From Bradyrhizobium tropiciagri (GTDB lineage: Bacteria > Pseudomonadota > Alphaproteobacteria > Rhizobiales > Xanthobacteraceae): a stretch of 64,000 nt of DNA. The stretch covers positions 372,001-436,000 of the forward strand of contig NZ_JAFCKF010000006.1 of assembly GCF_018130545.1 (NCBI RefSeq), in the 5' to 3' direction. A program made the position numbers and the translations under genes. How positions within the stretch are numbered: the first letter of the stretch is position 1; each line of letters begins with the position of its first letter. The notes beneath the pieces are model-generated. The model was not told where the DNA came from and made no database searches. It saw nothing but the letters and a program-made list of their open reading frames with translations. Below are positions 37,842 to 46,814 of the stretch, one piece after another.

Positions 37842-38903
37842 CTAATCCGCGATGGTCTGCACGACGTTGCCGATCGGCCGGCCCGTTGCGATCGGTTTCT
37901 CGGTCTTCGCCATCATCGCGTCGTATTCCGGCAGCGTCTCGATCTGGGTCTTGGCCTTCATCCAGACCACCTTGTAGCCGCCCGCCTTCAGCTTGCGCAG
38001 CAGCGTCGGCAGCGCCTGCGCGGTGTGCTTCTGCAGATCGTGCATCAGGATGATGCCCTTGTGCTCCTTGTCGAGCTTGGTCATCACGTTGTTGATCACC
38101 TCGTCGGAGCTCTTCGATTTGAAGTCGTTGGAATCGACGTCGACCGAGAACATCGCGATGTTGCGGGTGCCGAGATAGGCCGTGGTCGCCGGCGTATGCG
38201 CCAGCGCTGGGAAGCGGAAGAACGGGGCGGGGTTAGTGCCCAGCGCCATCTTCACCGCGCTAAAGCCCTTCTCGATCTCGTCCTTGGCCTGCTGCTCGGT
38301 GATCTTCTTGCTCGCCAGATGCGCATGCGACCAGGTATGTGCGCCGATGGTATGGCCGGCGGCGGCGACCTGACGCAGGATGTCCGGGTGATAGGTGGTG
38401 TGCAGGCCGATCGGGAAGAACACCGCCTTGGTGCACTCGTCCGCCAGCGCCTTGAGCACCGCGGGCGTGGTCGGCCACGGACCGTCGTCGAAGGTCAGCA
38501 CGACCTCATGGTCGGTCAGGAAGTCATATTGCTTGTACTGCAGGAAGCCGAAGCCCGGGCCGCCCGTGGTGTCGACCACGACGGTGCGGCTGATGCCGAG
38601 CGCATCGGGATTGTTGCATTTGGGCGCTGCCGCGACAGGTGCCGGCATCGGCGCCGGTGCGGGGGCGGCGGCCGGGGCTGCCGCCTGGGTGGCGTCGGCG
38701 CGCTTCGACAGCGCGGCGGTCGTCTCGACATCATCCTTGGCGGCCTGCTTTGCCGCGGCCGCTGGAAGAGGATCGGCCTTCGCTGCGGCAGTTGTCTGAG
38801 GAGGTGCCGCGTCGGCACGCGGGGAGGAGGTCCAGAACCACACGCCGGCGATCACGATCGCCGCTACAACACTGGCCAGCATCAGGCCCAACGCACTACG
38901 CAT
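37842..38903 (-). CDS. Polysaccharide deacetylase family protein
   Basis: A 353-residue protein anchored by an N-terminal helix (about 6-24) with an Ala/Pro-rich periplasmic linker (to about 105). The NodB-homology domain has VVLTFDDGPWPTTP, with the catalytic and metal aspartates, and HTIGAHTWSHAHLA, with the HxxxH metal ligands. LAHTPATTAYLGTRN and ILMHDLQKHTAQALP give the remaining motifs; LMHDL is the histidine motif near the end. It probably de-N-acetylates or deacylates a cell-envelope glycan. A strong terminator follows the gene. Confidence 0.92.
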   Translation of the reverse strand: MRSALGLMLASVVAAIVIAGVWFWTSSPRADAAPPQTTAAAKADPLPAAAAKQAAKDDVETTAALSKRADATQAAAPAAAPAPAPMPAPVAAAPKCNNPDALGISRTVVVDTTGGPGFGFLQYKQYDFLTDHEVVLTFDDGPWPTTPAVLKALADECTKAVFFPIGLHTTYHPDILRQVAAAGHTIGAHTWSHAHLASKKITEQQAKDEIEKGFSAVKMALGTNPAPFFRFPALAHTPATTAYLGTRNIAMFSVDVDSNDFKSKSSDEVINNVMTKLDKEHKGIILMHDLQKHTAQALPTLLRKLKAGGYKVVWMKAKTQIETLPEYDAMMAKTEKPIATGRPIGNVVQTIAD

Positions 38904-39123
38904 CGCTACACACTCTCTCGGAACTTAAGGATACGCCACAGCCGTAACGAGCGATTAATGCCAACAAGGTCTTAACGCGGTCCCAACAGGGCGCCGGAAC
39001 GACAAGAAAAAGTGCGGCTTACGCGTGCGTGATCACCATCACAGTGTGCTGGCTCGCGCCCGTGCAGGATCGGAGCCATCAAACAACGGGCCCCGCCATT
39101 TGCGGTGCCGATGGGAGCCGATC

Positions 39124-39405
39124 ATGACCACCATCTCCGGAAACCGGCATCACGTCCGCAGGGTCAGCGTCGCGCTGGCTGTCGCGGCCACGGTGTCCGT
39201 GCTGACGTCGACCGCGAGCTTTGCGTTCAGCGCCGAGGCGCAGCAGATGTGCACGGGCGACGCGTTCCGCCTGTGCAGCGCGGAGATCCCGAACATCCCC
39301 AAAATCACCGCCTGCATGGTCAGGAATCGTTCCCAGCTGACCAGCGGCTGCCGCGTCGTGCTGGACCGCGACCTTGCCGCGCAGCGCCGGGCGGCCGCCG
39401 AGTGA
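39124..39405 (+). CDS. Small secreted Cys-rich protein (GLG1-like repeat)
   Basis: 93 residues. A signal peptide (about 11-36, ending TASFAF) precedes a mature part with four cysteines at 43, 51, 64 and 76 (CTGDAFRLC, ITACMVRNRSQLTSGC). The 8/13/12 spacing and the C-x-x-DA-R-x-C with CM..R..L...C pattern resemble the Cys-rich repeat of GLG1-type proteins. The neighbour at 39534 has nearly the same spacing. The start at 39124 follows GGGAG. Function unknown. Confidence 0.8.
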   Translation: MTTISGNRHHVRRVSVALAVAATVSVLTSTASFAFSAEAQQMCTGDAFRLCSAEIPNIPKITACMVRNRSQLTSGCRVVLDRDLAAQRRAAAE

Positions 39406-39533
39406 TTTGCGGCAGGCCCGGCCCGGATGGTCACCTCAGGCCGGAACCGATCAACTCGCCCCGCCGTTTCAAGCTTCTTCGCGACCCTGAAACGCTATAG
39501 AACCAGCGTTCTGTTCCTTAGAGGCTTTGAGAG

Positions 39534-39749
39534 ATGACCCGATTTCTGTTCGCCGTCGTACCATTGGTTCTGTTGGCGTCGGCCGCCTCGGCACAGCAGC
39601 AGGGGCGTGATGCCTGCTCCCGCGATGCTTCGCGGTTCTGCCGTGCCCATCTCAGCGAGGGCGATCAGGTCGTGCTGGCCTGCCTGAAGGAGCATCGCAG
39701 CCGCCTCAGCAAGGCCTGCCTGCAGACGCTCATCGATAACGGGCAGTAA
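39534..39749 (+). CDS. Small secreted Cys-rich protein (GLG1-like repeat), paralog
   Basis: 71 residues. A signal peptide (1-20, LLASAASAQQ) precedes four cysteines at 28, 36, 50 and 62 (CSRDASRFC, VLACLKEHRSRLSKAC). The 8/14/12 spacing and the CL-x-x-HR-x-x-LS-x-x-C ending are closer to the GLG1-type consensus than in its neighbour 128 bases upstream. It probably folds as a helical disulfide-stabilised hairpin in the periplasm. It converges on the MFS gene with only 9 bases between stops. Confidence 0.82.
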   Translation: MTRFLFAVVPLVLLASAASAQQQGRDACSRDASRFCRAHLSEGDQVVLACLKEHRSRLSKACLQTLIDNGQ

Positions 39750-39758
39750 TACGTTTCG

Positions 39759-41438
39759 CTACGTACTGCTCCCCGCTGCGGTCGCGACCACCGGGATCAC
39801 CTCCTTGGCGGCGCGGTCCGGGGTCTCGTCCTTCCAGCGCACCGAGCCGAACGGGCGCTCCAGCATCCGGCGCACCCGGATCGGTTCGGCACCGATGTGA
39901 AAGTCGGCCGCCTTCTGATGCAGCTCGCGCTCGATCTGGGTGGCGCGGTTGCGCTGGCGAAGGAAATCGAGCCAGGTCGGGCAATGATAGCGCTCGGTCC
40001 ACAGTTCGGGATCGGCAATGTCGCGCGCGATCGACCAGCCATAGGCGCCGTTGCGCTGGCGGCTGAGCTGCACGTCCTGCATCACATTGTGGAAGGCGCG
40101 GGCGTTGTCCTGCGCCACCCGGTATTCGATCTCGACCACCAGGGGTCCACTGCGCCCGGTCAGTTGCAACCGCACCTCGGGATCGGCCAGCATATCGGTG
40201 GCGTCCTCGTTGCGCGCACCGATCGGCGGCATCCTGAGCCAGATGCCGAGCACCGGCGACAGCAGCATCAGACCGGCGGAGATCAACAGCGCCATCTCGA
40301 CGCCGCCGACGTCCGTGATGCGGCCCCAGCACCAGCTGCCGATCGCAATGCCGCCGGCGATCGAGGCCTGAAACGCCGCCAGCGAACGGCCCGCGACCCA
40401 GCGCGGTGCCGAGAGCTGCACGCCGATATTGAACAGCGCGATCGCGAGCATCCACACCGCGCCGGCAACCACCAGGGCTGCGGCAGTGATCACCGGCTGC
40501 CTGCTCACGGCCACGGCCGCGATCGCAGCGCCCATCGTCAACGCACAGACGCGGATCGCGGCTTCGCCGCTGAGCCGGCTGCGGATCTCGCTGATGTTGA
40601 GCGCGCCGATCACCGCGCCCATGCCGAAGGCGCCGAGCATGATGCCGTAGGTCTGCGCACCGCCATGCAAGAGGTCGCGCGCCACCAGCGGCATCAGCGC
40701 CGAGACCGAGCCGCCGATGATGCCGGTTACCATGGTGCGGGTCAGCACGATCCTGATCGACGGCGAATTGGTGATGTAGCGCACGCCGGAGACGATGGCG
40801 CGGTTCAGCCGCTCGCGCGGCAGCCGCGACGGCTCGCTGACGCGATTCCACAGGAACAGCACGACGAGCAGCGGCAGATACAGCACCGCATTGGCGGCGA
40901 ATGCCGCGACGGCGCCCGCGGAGGCTACCACGATGCCGCCGATCGCAGGACCGAAGCTGCGTGCGATGTTGTAGCTGATGCCGTTCAGCGCGACCGCGGC
41001 GGGCAGCGTCTCCGACGGCACCTGCTCGCTGACCGAGGATTGCCAGGCCGGGCCGAACAGCGCCATGCCGCTGCCGACCACGAAACACAGCGCGAGCAGG
41101 ATGTTCGGCGTGACCAGATTGAGCCAGGCCAGCACCGTCAGCGTGGTGGCGCCGGAAAGCGCGATCATAAGCGACACCAGCGCCACGACGCGGCGGTCAT
41201 GCATGTCGGCGATGGCGCCGGCCGGCATCGCGATCAGCATGACAGGCAGCATCAGCGCGGTCTGCACCAGCGCGACCTTGTCGGCCTCGGCGGTCATCTG
41301 GGTCATCGCCCAGGCGGCGCCGACGCCCTGGATCAGGATGCCGAGATTGGAGAGCAGGCTGGCGAGCCAGATCCGCCTGAAGATGGAATGCCGCAACGGT
41401 GCGGTGATACTGTCGGTGCGCGTCGGCAGTTCGGTCAT
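39759..41438 (-). CDS. MFS exporter of the EntS/MFS_3 type
   Basis: A 559-residue membrane protein. About 12 helices (residues 20-425) include SLLSNLGILIQGVGAAWAMTQ in helix 1, PAGAIADMHDRR at loop 2-3 and FGPAWQSSVSEQVP. A soluble C-terminal domain of about 120 residues (430-550, VVEIEYRVAQDNARAFHNVM to HCPTWLDFLRQ) resembles the small ferredoxin-like domain found at the end of this MFS branch. Relatives export siderophores or drugs; the substrate here is unknown. Confidence 0.88.
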   Translation of the reverse strand: MTELPTRTDSITAPLRHSIFRRIWLASLLSNLGILIQGVGAAWAMTQMTAEADKVALVQTALMLPVMLIAMPAGAIADMHDRRVVALVSLMIALSGATTLTVLAWLNLVTPNILLALCFVVGSGMALFGPAWQSSVSEQVPSETLPAAVALNGISYNIARSFGPAIGGIVVASAGAVAAFAANAVLYLPLLVVLFLWNRVSEPSRLPRERLNRAIVSGVRYITNSPSIRIVLTRTMVTGIIGGSVSALMPLVARDLLHGGAQTYGIMLGAFGMGAVIGALNISEIRSRLSGEAAIRVCALTMGAAIAAVAVSRQPVITAAALVVAGAVWMLAIALFNIGVQLSAPRWVAGRSLAAFQASIAGGIAIGSWCWGRITDVGGVEMALLISAGLMLLSPVLGIWLRMPPIGARNEDATDMLADPEVRLQLTGRSGPLVVEIEYRVAQDNARAFHNVMQDVQLSRQRNGAYGWSIARDIADPELWTERYHCPTWLDFLRQRNRATQIERELHQKAADFHIGAEPIRVRRMLERPFGSVRWKDETPDRAAKEVIPVVATAAGSST

Positions 41439-41574
41439 ATCCGGTTCCGTGAGACCTGCTATGGCTTGCTGATGATTCCGGCAGCATCAACTGATGCCTG
41501 CGAAAAGCGTGTCCTGTCCAGCAATTCCCGGAACAAGGCACAGCTAAAGGCCTGAAAGACTTGAGGAAGGGACA

Positions 41575-42945
41575 ATGGACCTGTCGCGACGAACGATTCT
41601 GCTGGGGGCCGGCGCCCTGTCTGTGCTCGGGAGCCGTCTTGGTAGCCCGGCCTTGGCGCAGCCGGCGCCCTCGGCGCAGGGTGCCGATCTGCCGCCGATC
41701 CTATTCTTGCACGGCAATGGCGAGCAGGCGCCGCTCTGGGTGACGACGATCTGGCGAATGGAGTCCAACGGCGTCGCGCGCGCGCGGCTGTTCGCGATCA
41801 ACTTCACCGATCCGCTGGCGCGCACCGACGACAAGGTCGAGCAGGCCAATCACTCCTCGACGGAGGACCAACGTCGCGAACTCGGCGAAGCGATCAGGCA
41901 GCTGAAGCAGGCGACCGGCGCCGCCCGCGTTGCGCTGGTCGGCAATTCGCGCGGCGGCAACGCGATCCGCAATTACATCAAGAACGGCGGTGGCGGCGAC
42001 GTCAGCCATGCCGTGCTGTGCGGCACGCCGAACCACGGCGTCTATGCCTGGGACGACAGGCTCGGCAACGAGTTCAACGGGCGTGGTCCGTTCCTGCGGG
42101 GCCTGAACGACGGCGACAGCGAGGTCACCGCGGGCACCGCGTTCCTCACGCTGCGCAGCGATGGGCTCGACAAATTCGCCCAAGGCGACGGCCGCTTCGT
42201 CGGCAAGCCAGGGACGCCGACCAACATCACCGCCGACGGTCCGGCCCTGAAGGGTGCCACCAATCTGGTGCTCGGCGCGCTCGATCATCGCGAGACTGCG
42301 TATCATCCGCGCGCCTTCCGCGAGATCTACAAGTTCATCGCCGGGCGCGAGCCGTCGCGGATCGACATCGTGCCGGAGACGACCGTGAAGTTGAGCGGCC
42401 TCGTCACGGCCACGCCGGGCGGCGTGCCGACCAATCATCCGGTCTCGGGCGCGTCGGTCGACATCTACCATGTCTCGGCAGAAACCGGCGAACGCATCGG
42501 CGGACCGCTGCACAGTTCGCAGACCGGCACGGACGGCCGCTGGGGCCCGGCGCAGGTCGATCCCTCCTGGCCGCTCGAATTCGTGCTGACTTCGCCCGAT
42601 GCGGTGACGACGCACATCTATCGCTCGCCGTTCCCCCGCTCGTCAGACATCGTGCATCTGCGCGCGGCGCGGCCGCTCACGCCCGCCGATGCCGGTGCAG
42701 GCGCCATCGTGCTGATGTCGCGGCCGCGTGGTTATTTCGGATTACCGCGAGACATCGTGCTGTTCGACGGCAAGGAGCCGGCGGACATCAAATCGGGCGT
42801 GCCGGCCGATGCGGTGACGACATTGCGGCTCGCCGCGGCCGATATCGGCCGTCCGGTCGCCGCGATCTTCAACACCGAGCGCATCGTGATGCGGACCTGG
42901 CCGGCATCGGAGAACCGGATTGCGATTGCCGAGCTGACTTATTAG
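41575..42945 (+). CDS. Tat-exported alpha/beta hydrolase
   Basis: 456 residues. The twin-arginine signal MDLSRRTILLGAGALSVLG (R5, R6) is followed by an export segment ending ALAQ. The lipase-like domain has PILFLHGNGEQAP and the nucleophile elbow GNSRGGNAI (S125). A C-terminal beta-rich part (about 265-456, SGLVTATPGGVPTNHPVSGASV) looks like a carboxypeptidase-regulatory or transthyretin-like domain. It would act in the periplasm on an unknown ester. GAGGAAGGG precedes the ATG. The P450 gene follows 84 bases later on the same strand. Confidence 0.82.
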   Translation: MDLSRRTILLGAGALSVLGSRLGSPALAQPAPSAQGADLPPILFLHGNGEQAPLWVTTIWRMESNGVARARLFAINFTDPLARTDDKVEQANHSSTEDQRRELGEAIRQLKQATGAARVALVGNSRGGNAIRNYIKNGGGGDVSHAVLCGTPNHGVYAWDDRLGNEFNGRGPFLRGLNDGDSEVTAGTAFLTLRSDGLDKFAQGDGRFVGKPGTPTNITADGPALKGATNLVLGALDHRETAYHPRAFREIYKFIAGREPSRIDIVPETTVKLSGLVTATPGGVPTNHPVSGASVDIYHVSAETGERIGGPLHSSQTGTDGRWGPAQVDPSWPLEFVLTSPDAVTTHIYRSPFPRSSDIVHLRAARPLTPADAGAGAIVLMSRPRGYFGLPRDIVLFDGKEPADIKSGVPADAVTTLRLAAADIGRPVAAIFNTERIVMRTWPASENRIAIAELTY

Positions 42946-43029
42946 GTCTTGTGAAAGGGTCCGCGCGCCTTCATGGCGCCGGGATCGCGTGGCCGGATCG
43001 GCCGTTGCGTGAGGCAGGAAGCGAGGACC

Positions 43030-44415
43030 ATGAGCATAGCCGAAGTCTACGATATCACGGTCACGCGGCGTCCCGTGGTGCCGCCGGCCCCGCCACGCGC
43101 GCCCGCCGACATGGGCGCCTTCCAGCGAATGCGAGTGATGCGCAACTCGCCGATCGAGACCTGGGGCCAGCGCGCCTATGAGGACGACATCGTCCAGGGC
43201 CGCTTTCTCAACCACTCGAGCTTCATTCTCAACACGCCGGATGCGATCCGCCACGTGCTGGTCGATAATTATGAGAACTACCACCGCACGCCGGCCGGCC
43301 TTCGCGTGCTGCGCCCGATGCTGGGCGAAGGATTGCTGATCGCCGAGGGCCGCGCCTGGAAGCATCAGCGCCGCACGCTGGCGCCGGCATTCACGCCGCG
43401 CGCGGTGACGACGCTCGAGCCCTACATGATCGCGGCGGTCGACGAGACCATTGCCAAGCTGAAGTCGGCGAGCGGCGGTCCGGTCGATCTGCGCGAGGTG
43501 ATGCAGCGCATGACGCTGGAGATCGCAGGCCGCACCATGTTCTCGTTCGGCATGGATCGCCACGGCGCCGCGCTGCGCGACTTCGTGATGGAGTATGGCG
43601 ACACGCTGGCGCGGCCGCACATGCTGGACCTGATACTTCCCTTGAACTGGCCGACCCCGCAGGATTTCCGGCGCGCCCGCTTCCGCAAGCGCTGGACTGC
43701 GTTCGTCGGCCAGCTGATGGCCGAGCGCCGCGCCGCCGGCAAGGACGACAACGCGCCGGCGCGCGACCTGTTCGATCTGATGGGTGCCGCGCGCGATCCG
43801 GAAACCGGCGAGGCCTTCACTGACGCGCAGCTCGGCGACCAGGTCGCCACCATGATCCTGGCCGGCCACGAGACGACCGCGACCGCGCTGTTCTGGGCGC
43901 TCTATCTGCTGGCGCTCGATCCGGAGACTCAGGAGCAGTTGGCAGCAGAAGTCAGGAGCGCGCAAACGTCGGGCGCGCTCGACATCGAGCGGCTGAAATT
44001 CACCCGCGCGGTGGTCGACGAAACCATGCGGCTCTATCCGCCGGCATTTCTGATCGCGCGTGCGGCAGGCGGTCCCGACACCATCGCGGGCCGTCCGGTC
44101 AGGAAGCATGACGTAATCCTGATCGCGCCGTGGCTGCTGCACCGGCATGAAAAACTGTGGCGCGATCCGAATGCGTTCGTGCCGCAGCGTTTCATGACGG
44201 GGACGCCGCCGGATCGCTTCGCCTATCTACCGTTCGGCGTCGGCGCGCGGGTCTGTATCGGCGCGCATTTCGCACTGGTCGAGGCGACGCTCGCGCTTGC
44301 GAAGATCATCGGCGCGTTCCGCGTCGCGCTGGCGGACAAGGAACCGGTGTTGCCGATCGGCGTGGTGACGACACAGCCGAATCGCTCCCCGGCATTCACG
44401 ATCAAGGCGCGCTGA
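43030..44415 (+). CDS. Cytochrome P450
   Basis: A 461-residue soluble P450. The I-helix oxygen-activation motif is AGHETTA (about 278-284), ExxR lies in VDETMRLYPP, and the heme-thiolate loop is FGVGARVCIGAHFA with C409. The QRAYEDDIVQG and HQRRTLAPAFTP regions resemble bacterial fatty-acid- or alkane-type P450s. The start at 43030 follows GCGAGGA; the frame is open upstream. No ferredoxin gene is adjacent, so the redox partner lies elsewhere. Confidence 0.95.
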   Translation: MSIAEVYDITVTRRPVVPPAPPRAPADMGAFQRMRVMRNSPIETWGQRAYEDDIVQGRFLNHSSFILNTPDAIRHVLVDNYENYHRTPAGLRVLRPMLGEGLLIAEGRAWKHQRRTLAPAFTPRAVTTLEPYMIAAVDETIAKLKSASGGPVDLREVMQRMTLEIAGRTMFSFGMDRHGAALRDFVMEYGDTLARPHMLDLILPLNWPTPQDFRRARFRKRWTAFVGQLMAERRAAGKDDNAPARDLFDLMGAARDPETGEAFTDAQLGDQVATMILAGHETTATALFWALYLLALDPETQEQLAAEVRSAQTSGALDIERLKFTRAVVDETMRLYPPAFLIARAAGGPDTIAGRPVRKHDVILIAPWLLHRHEKLWRDPNAFVPQRFMTGTPPDRFAYLPFGVGARVCIGAHFALVEATLALAKIIGAFRVALADKEPVLPIGVVTTQPNRSPAFTIKAR

Positions 44416-44450
44416 TCTTGCGCGGCGGTGTTCCGATGCTCATCTAGACC

Positions 44451-44478
44451 GTGATGCGATCCTACGGAATCGCATCAC
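44451..44478. promoter_or_regulatory. 10-bp inverted repeat upstream of the cyclase gene
   Basis: GTGATGCGAT (44451-44460) and ATCGCATCAC (44469-44478) are perfect inverted arms with an eight-base centre, 80 bases before the cyclase start. It may be an operator or a hairpin at the end of the P450 transcript; a weak T-rich tract follows. Confidence 0.5.
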
Positions 44479-44496
44479 GATTTCATCTCCTTATTT

Positions 44497-44545
44497 GAGC
44501 AAGATCTTTTCGGAAAACCGGTCTCCACTTTTCCGGATCATGCTC
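44497..44545. repeat. Dispersed palindromic repeat (GAGCATGATC family)
   Basis: GAGCAAGATCTTTTCGGAAA and the inverted TTTTCCGGATCATGCTC match the element at 12089-12137 over nearly full length. It ends 13 bases before the cyclase start codon and happens to keep an open frame into that gene. Confidence 0.85.
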
Positions 44546-44557
44546 CAGGGGCTCACC

Positions 44558-45967
44558 ATGAGCGATACGCAGGCCCATTTCGCAGTCCTCAGGCAGACGG
44601 CCGATCCGGCCGTCGCCGATGCCTTGCAGCAGCTGATCGCCGATGGTCATGATCGCGAGCTCAACCGCATCAACGCTCTGGAGTTCGCTGATCGTACCGG
44701 GCTCGACCAGGAGAAGGTGATCTCCGGCTTTCTGCATGCCTCCCGGCTCGGCCTGTTCGACATGAGCTGGAACGTGCTGTGTCCGGGTTGTGGCGGTGTG
44801 CTCGATGCCCACACCACGCTGAAGTCGCTGCGCCATGACGACTATAATTGCGCGCTGTGCGCGGCCGGTTACGAGGCCTCGGTCGACGAGCAGGTCGAGG
44901 TTGCCTTCACCGTCAGCCCGCGGGTCCGCCACATCGCCGCGCACGATCCCAACACGCTGCCGATCTGGGAATACTTCCGTCAGATGTTCTGGAGTTCGGG
45001 GATCGAGTTCGACGAGAGTTCAGTGTCGACCCTGATCAACGAGGTGACGCTGGAGGGGCTCGAATTGCCGCCCGGCGAGAAGGCGATCCTGTCGCTCAAC
45101 CTGCCTAACCAGTTCATCATCGTGTTCGAGCCGGTGACGCATTCGGCGCATTTCTTTGCCGTCGAGGGCGAGCCGACCACCGAGCGCCAGCAGTTTTCGA
45201 TCACGTTCAACAAGTCGCATGCGCCGACCGGCACCTCGACGATGCGGCCCGGGCCGCTGCGGCTCTCGCTGGAGAATCACGCCGACGTTCGCGTGCTGCC
45301 TTCGGTGTGGATCGCCGGCGATCCGCTGCACAAGCTGCTCGGCAGACGCAAGCCGATCCTCACGGCGAAGCGGATGCTGTCGAACCAGACCTTCCGCGAT
45401 GTGTTCAGGGCCGACAACCTCACCGTCGACCAGCGGCTGAAGATCACCGCGCTGACCTTCCTGTTCACCGATCTGAAGGGCTCGACCGCGCTCTACGAGC
45501 GGGTCGGAGATCTCGCCGCATTCGATCTGGTGCGCGCGCATTTCCACGCGCTGCTCGAGATCATCGCCTCCGAGCGCGGCGCTGTCGTGAAGACGATCGG
45601 CGATGCCGTGATGGCGACCTTCATCCGGCCCGAGCACGCCTTGTCGGCGGGCCTGCGGATGCGGGCGGCGATGAAGCAGCTCAACACCGAGCGCGGCAAG
45701 GAAGATCTGATCGTCAAGATCGGCATTCATGAGGGGCCGTGCCTCGCGGTGACGCTGAACGAGCGGCAGGATTATTTCGGCCAGACCGTGAATATCGCAG
45801 CCAGGGTACAGAGCCTGTCGACGTCGCAGGAAATCCACCTGACCCAGCCGGTGATGGAATCGGCTGAAGTGGCCGGGATCCTCGACCGTGCTGCGATCAA
45901 GCCGATCCAGAAGGAAGCGGCGCTGCGCGGCATTGCCGACAAGCTCGTGGTGTACGAGATACCGTAG
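44558..45967 (+). CDS. Class III adenylate/guanylate cyclase with N-terminal DUF5939/zinc-ribbon region
   Basis: 469 residues. An N-terminal helix-rich part (about 1-70, LEFADRTGLDQEKVISGFLHASRLGLFDM) is followed by a four-cysteine zinc-ribbon-like site at C75, C78, C98 and C101 (CPGCGG and CALC). A beta-rich middle (about 110-290) matches DUF5939. The catalytic CHD domain (about 300-465) has LTFLFTDLKGSTALYERVG, KTIGDAVMATF and DYFGQTVNIAARV. It should make cAMP or cGMP in the cytosol. I start at 44558 because codons upstream come from a dispersed repeat. Confidence 0.88.
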   Translation: MSDTQAHFAVLRQTADPAVADALQQLIADGHDRELNRINALEFADRTGLDQEKVISGFLHASRLGLFDMSWNVLCPGCGGVLDAHTTLKSLRHDDYNCALCAAGYEASVDEQVEVAFTVSPRVRHIAAHDPNTLPIWEYFRQMFWSSGIEFDESSVSTLINEVTLEGLELPPGEKAILSLNLPNQFIIVFEPVTHSAHFFAVEGEPTTERQQFSITFNKSHAPTGTSTMRPGPLRLSLENHADVRVLPSVWIAGDPLHKLLGRRKPILTAKRMLSNQTFRDVFRADNLTVDQRLKITALTFLFTDLKGSTALYERVGDLAAFDLVRAHFHALLEIIASERGAVVKTIGDAVMATFIRPEHALSAGLRMRAAMKQLNTERGKEDLIVKIGIHEGPCLAVTLNERQDYFGQTVNIAARVQSLSTSQEIHLTQPVMESAEVAGILDRAAIKPIQKEAALRGIADKLVVYEIP

Positions 45968-46085
45968 TCATATTGCCGACATGTAATGCTTGCCGAAACG
46001 TAATGCCGCAGCGGGAACCCGCGCGGATTGCGCCGGTTCTGTTTCCACGCCATATACGTTTCAGCTTCATTCCATAGAGAGAGCG

Positions 46086-46589
46086 ATGCTCGACGGACTC
46101 CGCCAATTCATTGCCGATATCGTCTCCCCCGATGCAAAGGCCGACCGCGCTTTCGATGACGGCGACTATCGCCTGGCGGCGACCGCGCTGTTGGTGCACG
46201 TCGTGTCGCTCGACGGCGAGCCGACGCCCGCCGAGACGCGCAAGCTGCACAGCCTGATCGAGAGCCGTTTCCAGCTCGATCCCGGCACCGCCGACAAGCT
46301 GATCGCCTCCGCCATGCGCGTCGAGGGCGAGGCCGTGGATCTCTATCACTTTACCAGTGTGATCATGCGCTCGGTGAACGAGGAGGGCCGGCTGCGTATC
46401 GTCGAGATGATGTGGGAACTGGTCTATGCCGACGGCCAGGTCAGCGAATTCGAGGACAATGTGGTCTGGCGTGCCGCCGATCTGCTCGGCATCTCCTCGC
46501 GCGACCGCATCGACCTCAAGCACCGGGTCGCCGAGAAGCAGGCGGCGCTGCCAAAAGGCCCCTGGGGCACCGCGGACGCGGCAATCTGA
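46086..46589 (+). CDS. TerB-like tellurite resistance family protein
   Basis: A 167-residue all-helical protein of the TerB/DjlA-N family. It has AATALLVHVVSLDGEPTPAE and MMWELVYADGQVSEFEDN, the two acidic metal-binding helical pairs (D-G-x-x-x-x-x-E type). The end RVAEKQAALPKGPWG is common in alphaproteobacterial members. GAGAGAG precedes the ATG at 46086. Despite the family name, no other tellurite gene is present; the role is unknown. Confidence 0.88.
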   Translation: MLDGLRQFIADIVSPDAKADRAFDDGDYRLAATALLVHVVSLDGEPTPAETRKLHSLIESRFQLDPGTADKLIASAMRVEGEAVDLYHFTSVIMRSVNEEGRLRIVEMMWELVYADGQVSEFEDNVVWRAADLLGISSRDRIDLKHRVAEKQAALPKGPWGTADAAI

Positions 46590-46814
46590 CACAGGCGCCC
46601 GCGCAAGCGGATGCATCGTCGCCGGCGTCACGGATGACGAAACTTTAATGTCCGCCGCGATTGTGGGCGATCCGACTGAAAATCTGGCGTTTCACCGCCG
46701 AATCAGCCGGTCGCGACTGTCGACAAGCCCATACGCGGCTTGCGTCCCACCGCATGCCTATGCTCTCGTCGCCTCGTTGGGGACCTCACTAGAATTTGCA
46801 GTAAGAGTTTGAAC

